From NCBI RefSeq assembly GCF_004770265.1, contig NZ_RQGQ01000016.1:1-64000 (forward strand): DNA of 64,000 nucleotides, written 5' to 3'. The stretch comes from Leptospira congkakensis. GTDB taxonomy: Bacteria > Spirochaetota > Leptospiria > Leptospirales > Leptospiraceae. The notes under the pieces are model-generated. The model had not been told where the DNA came from. It searched no databases and was given only the letters and a program-made list of their open reading frames with translations. Of the stretch, positions 37,481 through 48,222 are shown piece after piece. How positions within the stretch are numbered: the stretch's first letter is position 1; every line of letters starts with the position of its first letter. Both the position numbers and the translations under genes were made by a program.

Positions 37481-37562
37481 AGAGCCGTATTTTCTCGGTA
37501 CTTGCCAACCTGGAACATGAAAATTGAGTGTCAATTCCCTAAAGGAAAAAAGCATTGTCCCC

Positions 37563-38564
37563 ATGAAGCATTACGACGTATTCGGCGTAGGGAACGCCCT
37601 TGTAGATATCATTGCATTTATTGATCCCAATTTTCTACAAAAACAAAATATCACCAAAGGTGTGATGACTCTTGTAGATGAATCCAGACAAGGCCAAATT
37701 CTTGCAGACCTTCACGATGAAAAGAAAGAACTCCGCTCTGGTGGTAGTGCCGCTAACACGATGATTGCCATTGCAAACTCTGGTGGAACTTGCTGTTATA
37801 CGGGTAAAGTTACCCATGATACGTATGGTGAATTTTATAAAAAAGATATGGAAGATGCAGGTGTGCTGTTTGAAACTACGCCTGATAAAAACGGTCATAC
37901 TGGAACTTGTGTGGTTTTAACTACACCAGATGCAGAAAGAACCATGTTAACCAATCTTGCCATTTCCACATCACTTGGCCCGGATGATATCGATATAGAA
38001 AACCTTAAAAAAAGCAAATTTGTTTATGTAGAAGGTTATTTATGGGATGGAGATTCTACAAAAAAAGCGAGTGAACTTTCTATGAAAGTAGCAAAGGAAA
38101 ACAATGTAAAAGTTTCTTTTACATACAGTGATCCATTTTGTGTAAATCGTTCCAGAGATGAATTCATCCATCTAACAAAAGAATACGTTGATGTTGTGTT
38201 CTGCAATTCAGAAGAAGGGTTGGCTCTTAGTGGCGCAAAAACTGTGGAAGACGCTGTTGAGTTTATTTCCAAACTTTGTCCTTTAGTATTTATGACTGCG
38301 GGAAAAGAAGGAGCATACGTTGCAGAAAATGGAAACATCACACTCGTTCCTGGTTTTCCTGTAAAACCAATTGATACAACTGGAGCAGGGGATGCCTTTG
38401 CTGCTGGAGTTTTGTATGGACTGACCCAAGGTTATTCCGCACAAAAATCAGCTCGTTGGGGTAACTATGTAGCTTCTCGAATTGTTTGCGAAGTGGGTCC
38501 ACGTTTGTCCGTACGTCTTATGGGAAGACAAGACGAAATTTTGACCGGGTTCAAAGAAACATAA
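37563..38564 (+). CDS. PfkB-family kinase, adenosine kinase-like
   Basis: A 333-residue ribokinase-fold sugar/nucleoside kinase. The start at 37563 gives MKHYDVFGVGNALVDI, the usual N terminus. The substrate motif RSGGSAANTM (about 57-66) and the catalytic DTTGAGDAFAAGVL motif (about 275-288) are intact, with the catalytic Asp in GAGD. The GNALVDI start and long lid are typical of adenosine kinase-like bacterial members, but ribokinase or fructokinase activity cannot be excluded. It diverges from the TonB receptor gene. Confidence 0.9.
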   Translation: MKHYDVFGVGNALVDIIAFIDPNFLQKQNITKGVMTLVDESRQGQILADLHDEKKELRSGGSAANTMIAIANSGGTCCYTGKVTHDTYGEFYKKDMEDAGVLFETTPDKNGHTGTCVVLTTPDAERTMLTNLAISTSLGPDDIDIENLKKSKFVYVEGYLWDGDSTKKASELSMKVAKENNVKVSFTYSDPFCVNRSRDEFIHLTKEYVDVVFCNSEEGLALSGAKTVEDAVEFISKLCPLVFMTAGKEGAYVAENGNITLVPGFPVKPIDTTGAGDAFAAGVLYGLTQGYSAQKSARWGNYVASRIVCEVGPRLSVRLMGRQDEILTGFKET

Positions 38565-38567
38565 AAT

Positions 38568-38966
38568 CTATCGAATTTTTTTAGAATCCTCCCAAAGGGT
38601 TTGAATTTTATCAGCAATTTCAAGAGGGGCAAAAGGTTTTTCAATCACACCAATGCCCCCTCTTTTTTGATATTCTAATATTTCATTTTTTAAAACACGA
38701 GATGTTATAAAGGCGACTGGAATCTCTTTTGTTTCTGGAAAAATTTTCAATTCTTCAATCAATTCCATCCCATTCATTCCTGGCATCAATACATCTAACA
38801 AGATTAAATCGGGTTGTAAGATGATGGCTTTTTGTAATCCTTCTGGTCCCGTTTTTGCAAAACTCACTTGGTATGGTGAATTGAATTCCAAGGCGATTCG
38901 AAGTATTTCTACAATATCTTCTTCATCTTCTACAATTAACACGTGTTTTAAGGTTTGTTCTGTCAT
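38568..38966 (-). CDS. Single-domain response regulator
   Basis: A 132-residue CheY-like receiver without an output domain. The acidic pocket is Glu13-Asp14, the phosphate acceptor is Asp58 in LILLDVLMPGMNG, and the conserved Thr/Ser and Lys follow (FITSR and VIEKPFAP). It overlaps the end of the kinase gene by four bases (ATGA), so the two form a pair. As it lacks DNA binding it probably works by protein contact or in a phosphorelay. Confidence 0.94.
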   Translation of the reverse strand: MTEQTLKHVLIVEDEEDIVEILRIALEFNSPYQVSFAKTGPEGLQKAIILQPDLILLDVLMPGMNGMELIEELKIFPETKEIPVAFITSRVLKNEILEYQKRGGIGVIEKPFAPLEIADKIQTLWEDSKKIR

Positions 38967-40477
38967 TGATTGTATCCAGATGGAATAGATCCTTCACGTA
39001 TAATAGGAAATTCAATGGTAAATACGGTGCCTTTATCATCTGAAGTAAAAAATATTTTCCCTTTCATCGCTTCAACAAATCCTTTGGTGATAGAGAGCCC
39101 GAGTCCTGAACCACCGACTAATTTATCTTTTGGTGGCGCCCCTTGTGCAAAACGATGGAATAATCTTGGTGCAAAATTGGGATCAATTCCTGGGCCATTG
39201 TCTTTAATCAATATTTGTGCATGAGTTGCTGAGGGAACAACAGTAATGTAAACTTCTGAGAACTTTGGTGTATATTTCACAGCATTAGATATTAGATTTG
39301 TGATACAATGATTCAATCTATCTTCATCTACAAAAACAGACGTGGAAGGGAAATTTTGATCATAGTTGAGTAAAACATGATATTGTTCAGCAAAGGTTCT
39401 CATCCCATCAACAGAACTTTGTAAAATTTCTTCTAAACGATAGGTTCGGAATTTAAAATTAATATTTCCAGAATCCAATGCTTCTATATCCAATAGATCC
39501 GTTACAAAACGCACTAGTCTTTGTGTGTTCTTTCGGCAGATATTCAGAAGAGATTTGGTTTGGTTAGAAAGTTCGCCAGCAACACCAGCAAGTAATAAAT
39601 CGATAGATCCTTTAATCGAAGTTAGAGGAGTTCGTAATTCGTGGCTTACTAAACTAATAAATTCGTTTTTTAAGGCTTCGGCTTTTTTACGTTCTGTGAT
39701 ATTTCGAACAATGGTTAGAACTTCGTCTTCACCTGTTTTGGTGAACCGAGCTTCAAAATACTTTTCACCATCGTAATCTTCGATCGAATATTCGTAAGTT
39801 TTTGTCCCACCAATTTCGATAACTTGGTCCAGAATAGAATCAATTTCGCTTAGTTTTCTTTTTGGAAATAGATTTTCAATTCTTGTGAGTCGAACTTCTT
39901 TTTCTTCATGAAGGGAATCCCAACCTTTAAAATCAGGGAACTCTTTATGATCAATCACAGATCCATCTTTTCGGATTCCATACAATTTGTCTGGCAGGGA
40001 ACTTAAGATGGCTTTGTTTTTACTTAGAACTTGACTGTAGTTGTCTTTTGCATTTTTTTCCGAAGTGATTTCTGTCGCAATGAGGATTGTAAAATTTTCC
40101 TGAGGATAAACTTGGGTCGCAAACCATCCTTTTGATTCCAAAAAGAATTCATCAGACTGGAATGATTCCTTATTTTTAATGGCATGGGATAATTGTTTGC
40201 CAAAATCGGTTTCGTCCAAATTTGGAAATAGGTCCCAAATATTTTGCCCTAACATCTGACTGGCGGATTTTTCCACCATACTCGCTGCAGAGGAGTTCAC
40301 GTAGGTATAATTTAGGTCGTTATCTAAGACAAAGACGGCATTCGCACGAGTTTCTAGGATTTTGTCGAAGTATTGGGGGACAAATTTGTGCCAATTCTGT
40401 TGCAGAAGTTGCTTTGCATCAAAAAAGCTGTCTTCATCCTTGAAAAAGCTTTTGATTTTTTCCAGAAATTCATTCAT
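38963..40477 (-). CDS. Cytoplasmic PAS sensor histidine kinase
   Basis: A 504-residue kinase with no clear transmembrane helix. Two PAS-like domains (about 45-145 and 155-265) precede HisKA (His in SHELRTPLTSIKG, about 280) and HATPase_c (N box NLISNAVKYTP, G boxes DNGPGID and GSGLGLS). The second PAS ends with the ITERKKAEALKNEF linker. It is probably a soluble or peripheral sensor of an internal signal. The neighbouring response regulator is its likely partner; the stop/start overlap indicates co-translation. The ABC gene diverges upstream. Confidence 0.94.
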   Translation of the reverse strand: MNEFLEKIKSFFKDEDSFFDAKQLLQQNWHKFVPQYFDKILETRANAVFVLDNDLNYTYVNSSAASMVEKSASQMLGQNIWDLFPNLDETDFGKQLSHAIKNKESFQSDEFFLESKGWFATQVYPQENFTILIATEITSEKNAKDNYSQVLSKNKAILSSLPDKLYGIRKDGSVIDHKEFPDFKGWDSLHEEKEVRLTRIENLFPKRKLSEIDSILDQVIEIGGTKTYEYSIEDYDGEKYFEARFTKTGEDEVLTIVRNITERKKAEALKNEFISLVSHELRTPLTSIKGSIDLLLAGVAGELSNQTKSLLNICRKNTQRLVRFVTDLLDIEALDSGNINFKFRTYRLEEILQSSVDGMRTFAEQYHVLLNYDQNFPSTSVFVDEDRLNHCITNLISNAVKYTPKFSEVYITVVPSATHAQILIKDNGPGIDPNFAPRLFHRFAQGAPPKDKLVGGSGLGLSITKGFVEAMKGKIFFTSDDKGTVFTIEFPIIREGSIPSGYNQ

Positions 40478-40509
40478 AGGTGCAGGTATACGAAAACTAA
40501 ACCAGAGTT

Positions 40510-41439
40510 ATGATTCAAGTCAGCAATTTATCAAAATTTTACGGCGAAAAACGAGCCATCTCAGGGCTTAATTTCAAATTAGAAAAAGGCGAAATTGTGG
40601 GTCTTTTGGGCCTCAACGGTGCCGGAAAAACCACTACAATTCGAATCCTTACCGGGTATTTGATTCCTAGTGCGGGTGATGCTTCGATTGATGGAAAGTC
40701 CATCTTTGATTTTCCTTTGGAAGCAAAACAGAAAATTGGTTATCTTCCCGAAACTCCTCCTCTCTACGAAGACATGACCATTACAGAGTATCTTCAATTT
40801 GTAGGTCGGATTAAAAAAATTGAGGAAACCAAACTTGGTTCTGAGATTGAAAAGGTCCTTACTAAAACAAACCTTACGATTGTTAAGGATAAGTTGATTG
40901 GAACTTTATCTTTAGGTTTCCGCAAACGTGTTGGAATTGCTCAAGCAATTCTCGGTGATCCTGAAATTGTCATTATGGATGAACCAATTTCGGGACTAGA
41001 TCCAAAACAAATTGTTGAGATTCGAAATTTAATTAGGAGTCTTGCCGGTGATCACACGGTTCTGATTTCTAGCCATATCCTCACGGAGATTTATAAAACT
41101 TGTGATAAGTTTTTATTTTTACACAAAGGAAGTTTGAAACAGGAACTTTCTCTCGGTCGTTTAGAAGAAGAAATGAATCGACTTGCTGGATGGGAAGTTG
41201 GTCTTTCTGGTAAGAGTGCCGATGAACTTCTTAATTTTATGAAATCAGCAATCGGTGATGGTGATAGTTTGTCTGAACTAGGAACCAATAAAGAGGAAAT
41301 ACAATTTTTAGTGCGAACAACAAATCCAAAACGATTCAAAGAATCTTTGTTTTCGAAAGCTTTGGCTAGTGGAATTCAAATTGAATCTTTAAAAAAACAA
41401 GAAGTGTCTTTAGAACAAATTTTTATGGAGAAAATATGA
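40510..41439 (+). CDS. ABC transporter ATPase, GldA-like
   Basis: A 309-residue ATPase with Walker [10 protein letters not shown] (34-42), the signature [15 protein letters not shown] and Walker [13 protein letters not shown]. The C-terminal 80 residues form an extra alpha/beta domain common in ABC-2 exporters. Followed at once by an ABC-2 permease (4-bp overlap), a GldG-like protein and a DUF4340-like protein, it resembles the GldAFG set of Bacteroidetes, and similar sets in other phyla with no gliding. The substrate is unknown. Confidence 0.93.
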   Translation: MIQVSNLSKFYGEKRAISGLNFKLEKGEIVGLLGLNGAGKTTTIRILTGYLIPSAGDASIDGKSIFDFPLEAKQKIGYLPETPPLYEDMTITEYLQFVGRIKKIEETKLGSEIEKVLTKTNLTIVKDKLIGTLSLGFRKRVGIAQAILGDPEIVIMDEPISGLDPKQIVEIRNLIRSLAGDHTVLISSHILTEIYKTCDKFLFLHKGSLKQELSLGRLEEEMNRLAGWEVGLSGKSADELLNFMKSAIGDGDSLSELGTNKEEIQFLVRTTNPKRFKESLFSKALASGIQIESLKKQEVSLEQIFMEKI

Positions 41440-42167
41440 ACTGGCAAACGGCTGTTTGGATCTATAAAAAAGAATTACGATTATTTTTTGGAACTTATAT
41501 GGGGCCTTTGGTTCTCGGGGGAACTGCGTTTCTAAATGCACTTTTCGTAATGATCCTAAACTTTAATGGAACTGCAAACTATGAAATTGCAACGTACATC
41601 ACATTCATTTCCTTTATGACAACCATTCTCATTGCCATGGTGATCATTTCTATGGGATCCATTGTAGAGGAAAGAAACAAAGGAACATTGGAATTACTTT
41701 TTACTTCACCAATTACCGATTTGGAAATTGTTTTTGGTAAATTTCTTTTTGGCGTTACCGTTTGTGGAATCATTACTGTCTTTATCAATGGACTTTTTCC
41801 ATTGTTGTTATACTCCTTTTGGAAAGCTCCGTTTTATATGGTAGCCTCCGGTAGTGTCGGAGTGTTTTTGTTAGGTGTCTTTACCTTTACGATTGGAATG
41901 TTTGGGTCAAGTCTCGGCAAAAACCAAATGATATCATTACTCATTTCTGTTCTGATCATTTTGACACTATGGGTAGTGGGATATTTTTCACATCTCTTCC
42001 AAGCAACAACAAGAAAGGTTCTTTTCCACTTACATATTTTTTCTCACTTTGCCGCTTTTGCCAAAGGTGTTGTCCCTTTGACTGGGATTGTTTTTTTCTT
42101 AAGTGGAACATTTTTGTTCTTATACCTTACCGTAAAGGTCTTGGAATCCAGGAGATGGAGGGGGTAG
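41436..42167 (+). CDS. ABC-2 permease, GldF-like
   Basis: A 243-residue membrane protein with six hydrophobic segments and the ABC-2 pattern, including the [20 protein letters not shown] motif between helices two and three. Its start overlaps the ATPase stop by four bases (ATGA). It is the permease half of the exporter with the 40510 ATPase; homology to GldF is inferred from both the sequence pattern and the gene order. Confidence 0.92.
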   Translation: MNWQTAVWIYKKELRLFFGTYMGPLVLGGTAFLNALFVMILNFNGTANYEIATYITFISFMTTILIAMVIISMGSIVEERNKGTLELLFTSPITDLEIVFGKFLFGVTVCGIITVFINGLFPLLLYSFWKAPFYMVASGSVGVFLLGVFTFTIGMFGSSLGKNQMISLLISVLIILTLWVVGYFSHLFQATTRKVLFHLHIFSHFAAFAKGVVPLTGIVFFLSGTFLFLYLTVKVLESRRWRG

Positions 42168-42170
42168 GCC

Positions 42171-44042
42171 ATGTTTTTAACAGCAGATCGAATTTTACCA
42201 TTTATTAGTTTACTTTCACTTTTCGCCTACTTCTTGTTCGATGGGATGGTTGTAGATCCTAAAAGAAGAATTATTTTTCTAGGTGTTATTTTTTTATTTT
42301 TAGCTTCTGATACCATCATTCGTGCATTTTCCAAAGGTCTACGTAAAGAAGACCAAAACAGATACATTGCTGCCGGATTTGGAATTGGTGCTTTTTTATT
42401 GTCAGTTTTGCGGGACTTTTTGGATTTAAAACCAGTTGCGGGTTTTAATGAGGAAGTCAGTGCCATTCCGAAAGTCAGAGAATTTCTTTTACTTTGTGTG
42501 GTTCTTTTCTCTATTGTTTTTCTACTCCAAGTCATTTTGCTTGAGATTGGAAAATCATCTTTAGAAGCACAAAGTAATCTCGCAAAATCTAAAAATTCTC
42601 TATTACAAAATGCGGTTTTAGGGTTTTTGTTTGTTCTGCCAATTTTAGTGGCAGTCAATTATTTTGCGATCAAACGAAACTATAACTTTGATTTGAGTAG
42701 CCAGGGAAAATTTTCCCTTTCGCAAATTTCTAGAAACCTCATCAAACCAATCACAAAAGATGTAACCATCACTGCATTTTATCCACGTCCTTTGGAAGCA
42801 GATGGGCCAGCAAACGGTGATAAGTTGGCTGCGTTTGCTCTCACTCGAGTTCGTCCCGACATTGAAATCCTTTTAGACCAAATCAAAGCAGAAAATTCAC
42901 ATATTACGGTTCAGTTTATCAATGCAGATGTGGAAGTGGATTTATTAAAAGAATTTGGACAAGTTTCGAATGGAACCATTTTTGTTCGTTCCCAGAAACA
43001 ATCTTTGTTATCATCGGGGACTCCTTTTGCGGAAGAGCGAGTGATTGCCAAAGAAACCAAAGATTTGGAAGATCTCGAACGTAAGTTAGTTGGTGCTCTC
43101 CTCAACGTAACTACTGAACAGAAAAAGGTTTATTTTACCGTTTCCAATGGAGAACGATTTGGAATTTCTTTTAAAGCACTCCCGAACGAACAAGTAAACC
43201 GGTTTGTTTCTTCCTTACAGTTTCTAAATTTCAAAGTGGCGGAACTTGGTTTTGCACAGGGTTGGCCATCAAAATTGCCAGAAGATGCAGAGATGTTGGT
43301 GGTCCTTGGACCAACGGTTCCTTTTTCGAAAGAAGCAAAAGAAGAACTTAGAAAATTTGTTTTAGAAAAAAATGGAAAAGTTCTCATCACTATGGAACCG
43401 AAAGGGAATGAAGATTTTAGTTGGTTACTTGCTAGTGCTGGCCTTAAATATAACTCTTCTCAGTTGATCGAAAGAGAAGAAAAACCTGGATTTGTTGTTG
43501 CGAAACAATTCCCAGACAATCGACTCACCGATTTACTTCAGAAAAAGGAAATGGGAATTTTGTTCCCTTATAGCGGTTATTTGGAAACAGATGCTACTGT
43601 CCCATCTCCTTATGCTTTTAAGTCAGAAACTTTATTAGAATCTGGATATGAAGCTTTTTCTGATGAAAACAAAAATGGTAAATTGGATCCAAACGAAAAA
43701 AGAGAAAGTAAAATACTTTCTATAGTTCTTACACCTTCTTCTCTTGTGAATGAAAAAACGGGGAAGGTGATTTTACATACAGGAACTTCTTGGATTACTG
43801 ATCAGTTCATTCCGTACGCTATGAACTCTCAGTTTTCAACGGTTTCCATCACTGGTTTGTTTCAAGATACTGCTGTAGCTGAAATTCCACTCAAAAAAGA
43901 AGAACTCGATACTATCTCTCTTTCCGATAATCAAAAGTTAGTTGCCTGGGTGATTGGAGTGTTTTTGTTTCCTGGATTTATTTTGGCAGTAGGATCCTAC
44001 TTTGTTTATGTTAGAAGAAAAAGTTCAATGATTGAAGTATGA
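42171..44042 (+). CDS. GldG-like ABC auxiliary protein
   Basis: A 623-residue protein with several N-terminal hydrophobic helices (to about 165), then a large extracytoplasmic domain that begins NYNFDLSSQGKFSLSQ, the hallmark of GldG-type ABC auxiliary proteins, and a C-terminal transmembrane helix (about 590-612). It starts three bases after the permease gene and overlaps the next by four. It is thought to act with the permease as an envelope-facing component. Its exact function outside gliding bacteria is unknown. Confidence 0.9.
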   Translation: MFLTADRILPFISLLSLFAYFLFDGMVVDPKRRIIFLGVIFLFLASDTIIRAFSKGLRKEDQNRYIAAGFGIGAFLLSVLRDFLDLKPVAGFNEEVSAIPKVREFLLLCVVLFSIVFLLQVILLEIGKSSLEAQSNLAKSKNSLLQNAVLGFLFVLPILVAVNYFAIKRNYNFDLSSQGKFSLSQISRNLIKPITKDVTITAFYPRPLEADGPANGDKLAAFALTRVRPDIEILLDQIKAENSHITVQFINADVEVDLLKEFGQVSNGTIFVRSQKQSLLSSGTPFAEERVIAKETKDLEDLERKLVGALLNVTTEQKKVYFTVSNGERFGISFKALPNEQVNRFVSSLQFLNFKVAELGFAQGWPSKLPEDAEMLVVLGPTVPFSKEAKEELRKFVLEKNGKVLITMEPKGNEDFSWLLASAGLKYNSSQLIEREEKPGFVVAKQFPDNRLTDLLQKKEMGILFPYSGYLETDATVPSPYAFKSETLLESGYEAFSDENKNGKLDPNEKRESKILSIVLTPSSLVNEKTGKVILHTGTSWITDQFIPYAMNSQFSTVSITGLFQDTAVAEIPLKKEELDTISLSDNQKLVAWVIGVFLFPGFILAVGSYFVYVRRKSSMIEV

Positions 44043-45112
44043 AACAGAAAGTTAGTTTAGTAGGCGTTGCTTTTGTTGGATTGTTTTTACTTTTCTACTG
44101 GATGGAAGACCATCCAGAAAATATTTCAGAAACAAATTATTGGAAAGAAGATTGGAAGTCCATTCGTTACACCCCACCCAAAGCAGATTGGTGTGGTGTT
44201 TTGGAACCAAAGTTTGCAGAAGAAACTATGGTGTTTCGGAAAATTCCTCGTGGATGGAACCAAACTCCTTTATTCACAGTCACTTCTTCAAAAAATGACA
44301 AACTAGTTTCTTATGAAGCCAATTATAATGTGAAAAATAGTTTTTCGGAACTGAGTGTTCTCAAAACAAAGTTAATCGAAAAAACTTCTCCTGAAATTCA
44401 AAACTCTTATTGTTTGGGGATGAGTTCCCCTTCCTTATCTTTATCAGAAGAAAACGGACAAGAGATCGAATTTTCGAAAGACAAACAATTGTTTTTTGGT
44501 AAAAAAATCGGATCAGACGAAGGTCGTATTTCGGTTTTGGTAAAAGATGAGGTCATTGCTCCTTATAACTATTTGATCGAAAAGTTCCGTGCACCAAACA
44601 CTAGTTTCCGTGAGAAAATGTATGTTACCTTTAACAATGGTTACATAAAAGAACTTTCGTTTTCAGGCCAGGTTGTGAATGTGAAAGCTGATAACCGTGC
44701 CAAAAAAAACCAATACAACGTGTATGTAAATGATTGGAGCCGCTCCACAGGGGAAAGGATTGTTTTACCACCTGACGTAGGAAACCAATGGGAATCGGTT
44801 GTTAAGGGATTAAAGGTAGAATTTTATTCCGATGAAGCTGGTGCTCCTTTGTTTCCTGAACTTTCCTCTACACAGCCGCCAGAAGCGGTTTTAGATGTTA
44901 CCCAATCGGAGGGGATCAAATATCGACTCTCCTTTTTTCCGTTATGGGAATCTGAGTCTGGGAAATGGCGGCCGGTCCGAAGGGAGCTTGTTCCTTATTT
45001 TTCGGAAACGACGACTTGGATCAAAGAAGAAACCTTCCAAAATTTGGTGATTGCTGTCATGAAAGTGAAAAATGCTTCCCGTTACGAGCGTCCCAACCAG
45101 AAAATCCAATAA
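44039..45112 (+). CDS. DUF4340-like envelope protein
   Basis: A 357-residue protein with one N-terminal hydrophobic helix (about 5-21) acting as an anchor or uncleaved signal. The rest is beta-rich and soluble. Place and layout suggest the DUF4340-type protein that often follows gldG homologues, but the similarity is not conclusive by eye. It overlaps the GldG-like gene by four bases. Function unknown. Confidence 0.75.
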   Translation: MKQKVSLVGVAFVGLFLLFYWMEDHPENISETNYWKEDWKSIRYTPPKADWCGVLEPKFAEETMVFRKIPRGWNQTPLFTVTSSKNDKLVSYEANYNVKNSFSELSVLKTKLIEKTSPEIQNSYCLGMSSPSLSLSEENGQEIEFSKDKQLFFGKKIGSDEGRISVLVKDEVIAPYNYLIEKFRAPNTSFREKMYVTFNNGYIKELSFSGQVVNVKADNRAKKNQYNVYVNDWSRSTGERIVLPPDVGNQWESVVKGLKVEFYSDEAGAPLFPELSSTQPPEAVLDVTQSEGIKYRLSFFPLWESESGKWRPVRRELVPYFSETTTWIKEETFQNLVIAVMKVKNASRYERPNQKIQ

Positions 45113-45149
45113 GGTGCAAAAAGTTTCTACAGTCGCATCTCGGATAGAA

Positions 45150-45728
45150 ATGATCCGAGATTTATTTTATTCTCCCATGTCCGCCTTCGAATCCTACTAT
45201 CATAAACCGGATTTAGGTGGTCGTGACTTATGGTTGGCTCATCTCCAACTTTTCCTCCTGGCTCCTGTTGCAAAGTTCCTGGGTAATTTGATCCAAATCC
45301 TTTTGTTCAAAGTTTCTACTGTAGATGAAGAAACAAAACTTACTTACACACAAGGGATGGTTACTTTATTCTTTTTCTATTTGGGTTTTTATATTATCGT
45401 TCGGCTTGTGGATAGTTTTCGTATGTATCATCAAATGCGTGATCGAACCAAAGATTGGGAAGGCCCAGAACCACATGTGTTTATGATTTCTTTTCTCCCG
45501 TTCAGTGCGACGGCAATTTTTTGGATTTTTCCAGCACCAATCCCCTTGTTAATGTTAGGTGTAGGTTTTCTCTATTCTTTGCATTTGGCATATTATTATC
45601 TATCTCACAGAAGAGAATGGTCATCGTTTGACTTTTTATTTTTTCTTATGAAAGTGATTTTGTTTTTTTTGGTTCTTGTTTCTGTTCCTTTATTTATTTA
45701 CAACCTGGTTAGGACGGTACTCTTTTGA
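45150..45728 (+). CDS. Yip1-like membrane protein
   Basis: A 192-residue protein with about five hydrophobic segments. The start at 45150 ([17 protein letters not shown]) is typical of Yip1-domain proteins, which often begin with a short amphipathic segment followed by SPxxAFE. The frame is open upstream to 45072 or to a GTG at 45114, which would add residues without clear family support and overlap the previous gene. Role unknown, perhaps linked to envelope assembly. The stop overlaps the TTG start of mpl. Confidence 0.75.
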   Translation: MIRDLFYSPMSAFESYYHKPDLGGRDLWLAHLQLFLLAPVAKFLGNLIQILLFKVSTVDEETKLTYTQGMVTLFFFYLGFYIIVRLVDSFRMYHQMRDRTKDWEGPEPHVFMISFLPFSATAIFWIFPAPIPLLMLGVGFLYSLHLAYYYLSHRREWSSFDFLFFLMKVILFFLVLVSVPLFIYNLVRTVLF

Positions 45729-47119
45729 AAATCTTTATGGTAGGCATTGGTGGAATTGCTATGGGCAATTTAGCCTATATGTTGAAACAACAAGGACATG
45801 ATGTGTCAGGTTCAGATCAAAATCTTTACCCACCTATGTCTGATAAGTTGGTCGAATGGGGATTGTCACCTAAATCTGGTTATCGTAAAGAAAATGTAAA
45901 GGGTTCCGATTTAGTCATTATTGGAAATGCCATTTCACGAGGAAATCCTGAAGTAGAAGAAGTTCTAAATACAGGAATGGAATACATGAGTATGGCGCAG
46001 GCCATCGGAACCTTTTTTTTAAAAGGGAAAAAACCCGTTGTGATTTCAGGAACTCACGGCAAAACTACGACTACTTTTTTAACCCATTGGATTTTGGAAT
46101 CCATTGGATTGAAACCCGGTCTTTTTGTGGGTGGGATTCGTAAAGACGGATATCCTGGATTTGCCATTGGAGAAGGGGATTATTTTGTTATCGAAGGAGA
46201 TGAATATGATTCTGCTTTCTTTGATAAAAGTTCTAAATTTTTACACTATAGACCATACTATTTAGCGATGAATGCTTTGGATTTTGATCATGCGGATATT
46301 TTTGCAGACCTAAATGCAATTAAAATTATGTTCAAACGTCTGTTAAATCTAGTTCCCGGTAGGGGAAAGGTTTTTTATTGGAAAGGATCCAAAAACCTAG
46401 TGGAGATCACCAAAGATTACAAACATGCTCCTGTGGAATCTTTTGATTTAGGGGATAAAAACTCTATTTTTAAATATGAAAAGGGTGTTCTGAGTGAGAT
46501 CAGAACTAAATCTAAAATTAAACCATCTTTGATTGGGTCGCATAACTATCGCAATGTGGAAGTGGCAACTCGTATCTGTTTGGAAATAGCTCCCCAAAAA
46601 AGAAAAGAAATTTTAGAAGCAGTGGAATCATTTCCGGGTGTCAAACGTAGACAAGAAAATCTATTTGTTTCTGACGTAAGTCTCCTTGTTGAAGACTTTG
46701 CCCACCATCCAGTGGCCATCCAAGAAACCATCAAAGCCCACAAAGAAGCCTATCCAGGTTATAAAATCATCGCACTTTTTGAACCAAGAAGTGCCACTTC
46801 TCATAGGAATGTATTCCAAGATGACTTTGCAAAATGTTTTAAGGGAAGTGATGTGAGTATTGTTACCGAAGTCTATCAAGTGGACAAGGTAAACAAATCG
46901 CTTCGTTTGAATGTGAAAAAATTGGTAAAAGACATAGCAAAGAATACAAAGAAAGAAGCTTTGTATGCAAAAGATGCAAAAGAAATTCCTTCCATCCTAA
47001 AAAAAATTCTACCGAAATTACAAAAAGAAAAAGTAATCATCCTTGCTATGTCTAATGGTGCTTTTGGTGGAATTTATCCTGAATTAAAATCATTAATAGA
47101 ATTAAGAGAAACTGTATGA
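45725..47119 (+). CDS. mpl: Murein tripeptide ligase Mpl
   Basis: A 464-residue Mur-ligase-family enzyme that joins recycled L-Ala-D-Glu-diaminopimelate to UDP-MurNAc. It begins at a TTG overlapping the preceding [13 protein letters not shown] starts the Rossmann part, and [10 protein letters not shown] is the P-loop. [12 protein letters not shown] and [16 protein letters not shown] distinguish Mpl from MurC, as does the [10 protein letters not shown] segment. It is cytoplasmic and points to peptidoglycan recycling in this organism. It is coupled to pheS by an ATGA overlap. Confidence 0.94.
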   Translation: MKIFMVGIGGIAMGNLAYMLKQQGHDVSGSDQNLYPPMSDKLVEWGLSPKSGYRKENVKGSDLVIIGNAISRGNPEVEEVLNTGMEYMSMAQAIGTFFLKGKKPVVISGTHGKTTTTFLTHWILESIGLKPGLFVGGIRKDGYPGFAIGEGDYFVIEGDEYDSAFFDKSSKFLHYRPYYLAMNALDFDHADIFADLNAIKIMFKRLLNLVPGRGKVFYWKGSKNLVEITKDYKHAPVESFDLGDKNSIFKYEKGVLSEIRTKSKIKPSLIGSHNYRNVEVATRICLEIAPQKRKEILEAVESFPGVKRRQENLFVSDVSLLVEDFAHHPVAIQETIKAHKEAYPGYKIIALFEPRSATSHRNVFQDDFAKCFKGSDVSIVTEVYQVDKVNKSLRLNVKKLVKDIAKNTKKEALYAKDAKEIPSILKKILPKLQKEKVIILAMSNGAFGGIYPELKSLIELRETV

Positions 47120-48141
47120 GCCTATCCCAAGAAATTGAAGATTTAGTCAAAGAGGCGGAATCTGTTTTATCTTCTGCAACATCCGAACAGGAATTGGATA
47201 CTTTCAAAAACCAATTCCTTGGTAAAAAAGGAAAACTCACTTCTGTTTTAAAAGGCCTCGCATCTCTTTCTGTAGAAGAGAAAAAAACAGTTGGTAAACA
47301 AGCAAACGAAGCGCAAGTCCGGCTTGAAAGTTTCGTAGAATCAAAAAGAATTTCCTTAAAGGAAAGTTTTTATGAAAACCAACTGGGCCAAGAATTCTTT
47401 GATGGTTTACGACCATTGGAAACCAAAGAAAGAGGAAGCCTCCATCCTATTTCTCAAATCCAATATGAAATCGAAGATATCTTTACTTCTATGGGATTTT
47501 CTGTGATGGATGGACCAGAAGTTGAAACCGATGAAAACAATTTTGGTGCTCTCAATTTTACGGAAGACCATCCTGCCCGTGATATGCAAGATACATTTTA
47601 TACGGCTGATGGAAACTTACTCAGAACTCATACTTCTGCCATCCAGGTGCGTGCCCTTCGTAAATTAAAACCACCATTTCGTATCATTGCTCCTGGTCGT
47701 GTGTTTCGATACGAAGAGGTGGATGCATCCCACGAAAATACTTTTTACCAAGTCGAAGGTATGGTAGTTGGAGAAAATATTTCAGTAGCTCATTTGATTT
47801 ACACAATGGAAACACTTCTTTCTCGTGTGTTTCGTAAAGAAATCAAAACAAGACTTCGCCCGGGTTATTTTCCTTTTGTGGAACCAGGTTTTGAATTAGA
47901 TATCAACTGTTTGGTTTGTAGTGGGGACGGTTGCAGTGTGTGCAAACATTCTGGTTGGTTGGAACTACTGCCTTGTGGACTGGTTCATCCGAACGTTCTT
48001 GAATCAGCAGGACTCGATTCTAAAAAATGGACTGGGTTTGCCTTTGGTCTTGGTCTTGATCGTCTCGTGATGATGCGTTACGGAATCCATGACATCCGTT
48101 ATTTCCAATCAGGGAATTTGAGATTTTTAAAACAGTTTTAG
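47116..48141 (+). CDS. pheS: Phenylalanyl-tRNA synthetase alpha subunit
   Basis: A 341-residue class II aminoacyl-tRNA synthetase alpha subunit. The N-terminal coiled coil (1-90) is followed by the catalytic domain with motif 2 ([22 protein letters not shown]) and the motif 3 region [18 protein letters not shown]. The Cys pairs in [13 protein letters not shown] are a feature seen in many PheS proteins. The beta subunit gene pheT does not follow, so the two subunits are encoded apart. It starts within the stop of mpl and ends before a hairpin terminator. Confidence 0.97.
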   Translation: MSLSQEIEDLVKEAESVLSSATSEQELDTFKNQFLGKKGKLTSVLKGLASLSVEEKKTVGKQANEAQVRLESFVESKRISLKESFYENQLGQEFFDGLRPLETKERGSLHPISQIQYEIEDIFTSMGFSVMDGPEVETDENNFGALNFTEDHPARDMQDTFYTADGNLLRTHTSAIQVRALRKLKPPFRIIAPGRVFRYEEVDASHENTFYQVEGMVVGENISVAHLIYTMETLLSRVFRKEIKTRLRPGYFPFVEPGFELDINCLVCSGDGCSVCKHSGWLELLPCGLVHPNVLESAGLDSKKWTGFAFGLGLDRLVMMRYGIHDIRYFQSGNLRFLKQF

Positions 48142-48183
48142 TGTAGTGATGCGATTGTGCTAAATCGTATGATTGGTGAATCA

Positions 48184-48220
48184 AAAGGCCAAGGACTTCC
48201 ATCCCTGGCCTTTTTCTTTT
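48184..48220 (+). terminator. Rho-independent terminator after pheS
   Basis: AAAGGCCAAGGA (48184-48195) and TCCCTGGCCTTT (48202-48213) pair with one mismatch around a CTTCCA loop, followed by a T-rich run. It sits between convergent pheS and the thiolase-like gene and has A-rich sequence on its other side, so it may work in both directions. Confidence 0.85.
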
Positions 48221-48222
48221 CT

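Noticed and set aside
35100..37560. Cobalamin riboswitch for the TonB receptor
   Set aside because: The gap upstream of the receptor is only about 80 bp and shows no B12-box-like sequence.
37481..37564. Longer N terminus of the TonB receptor from 37564
   Set aside because: The start at 37480 gives a proper signal peptide, and the longer form would overlap the divergent kinase gene.
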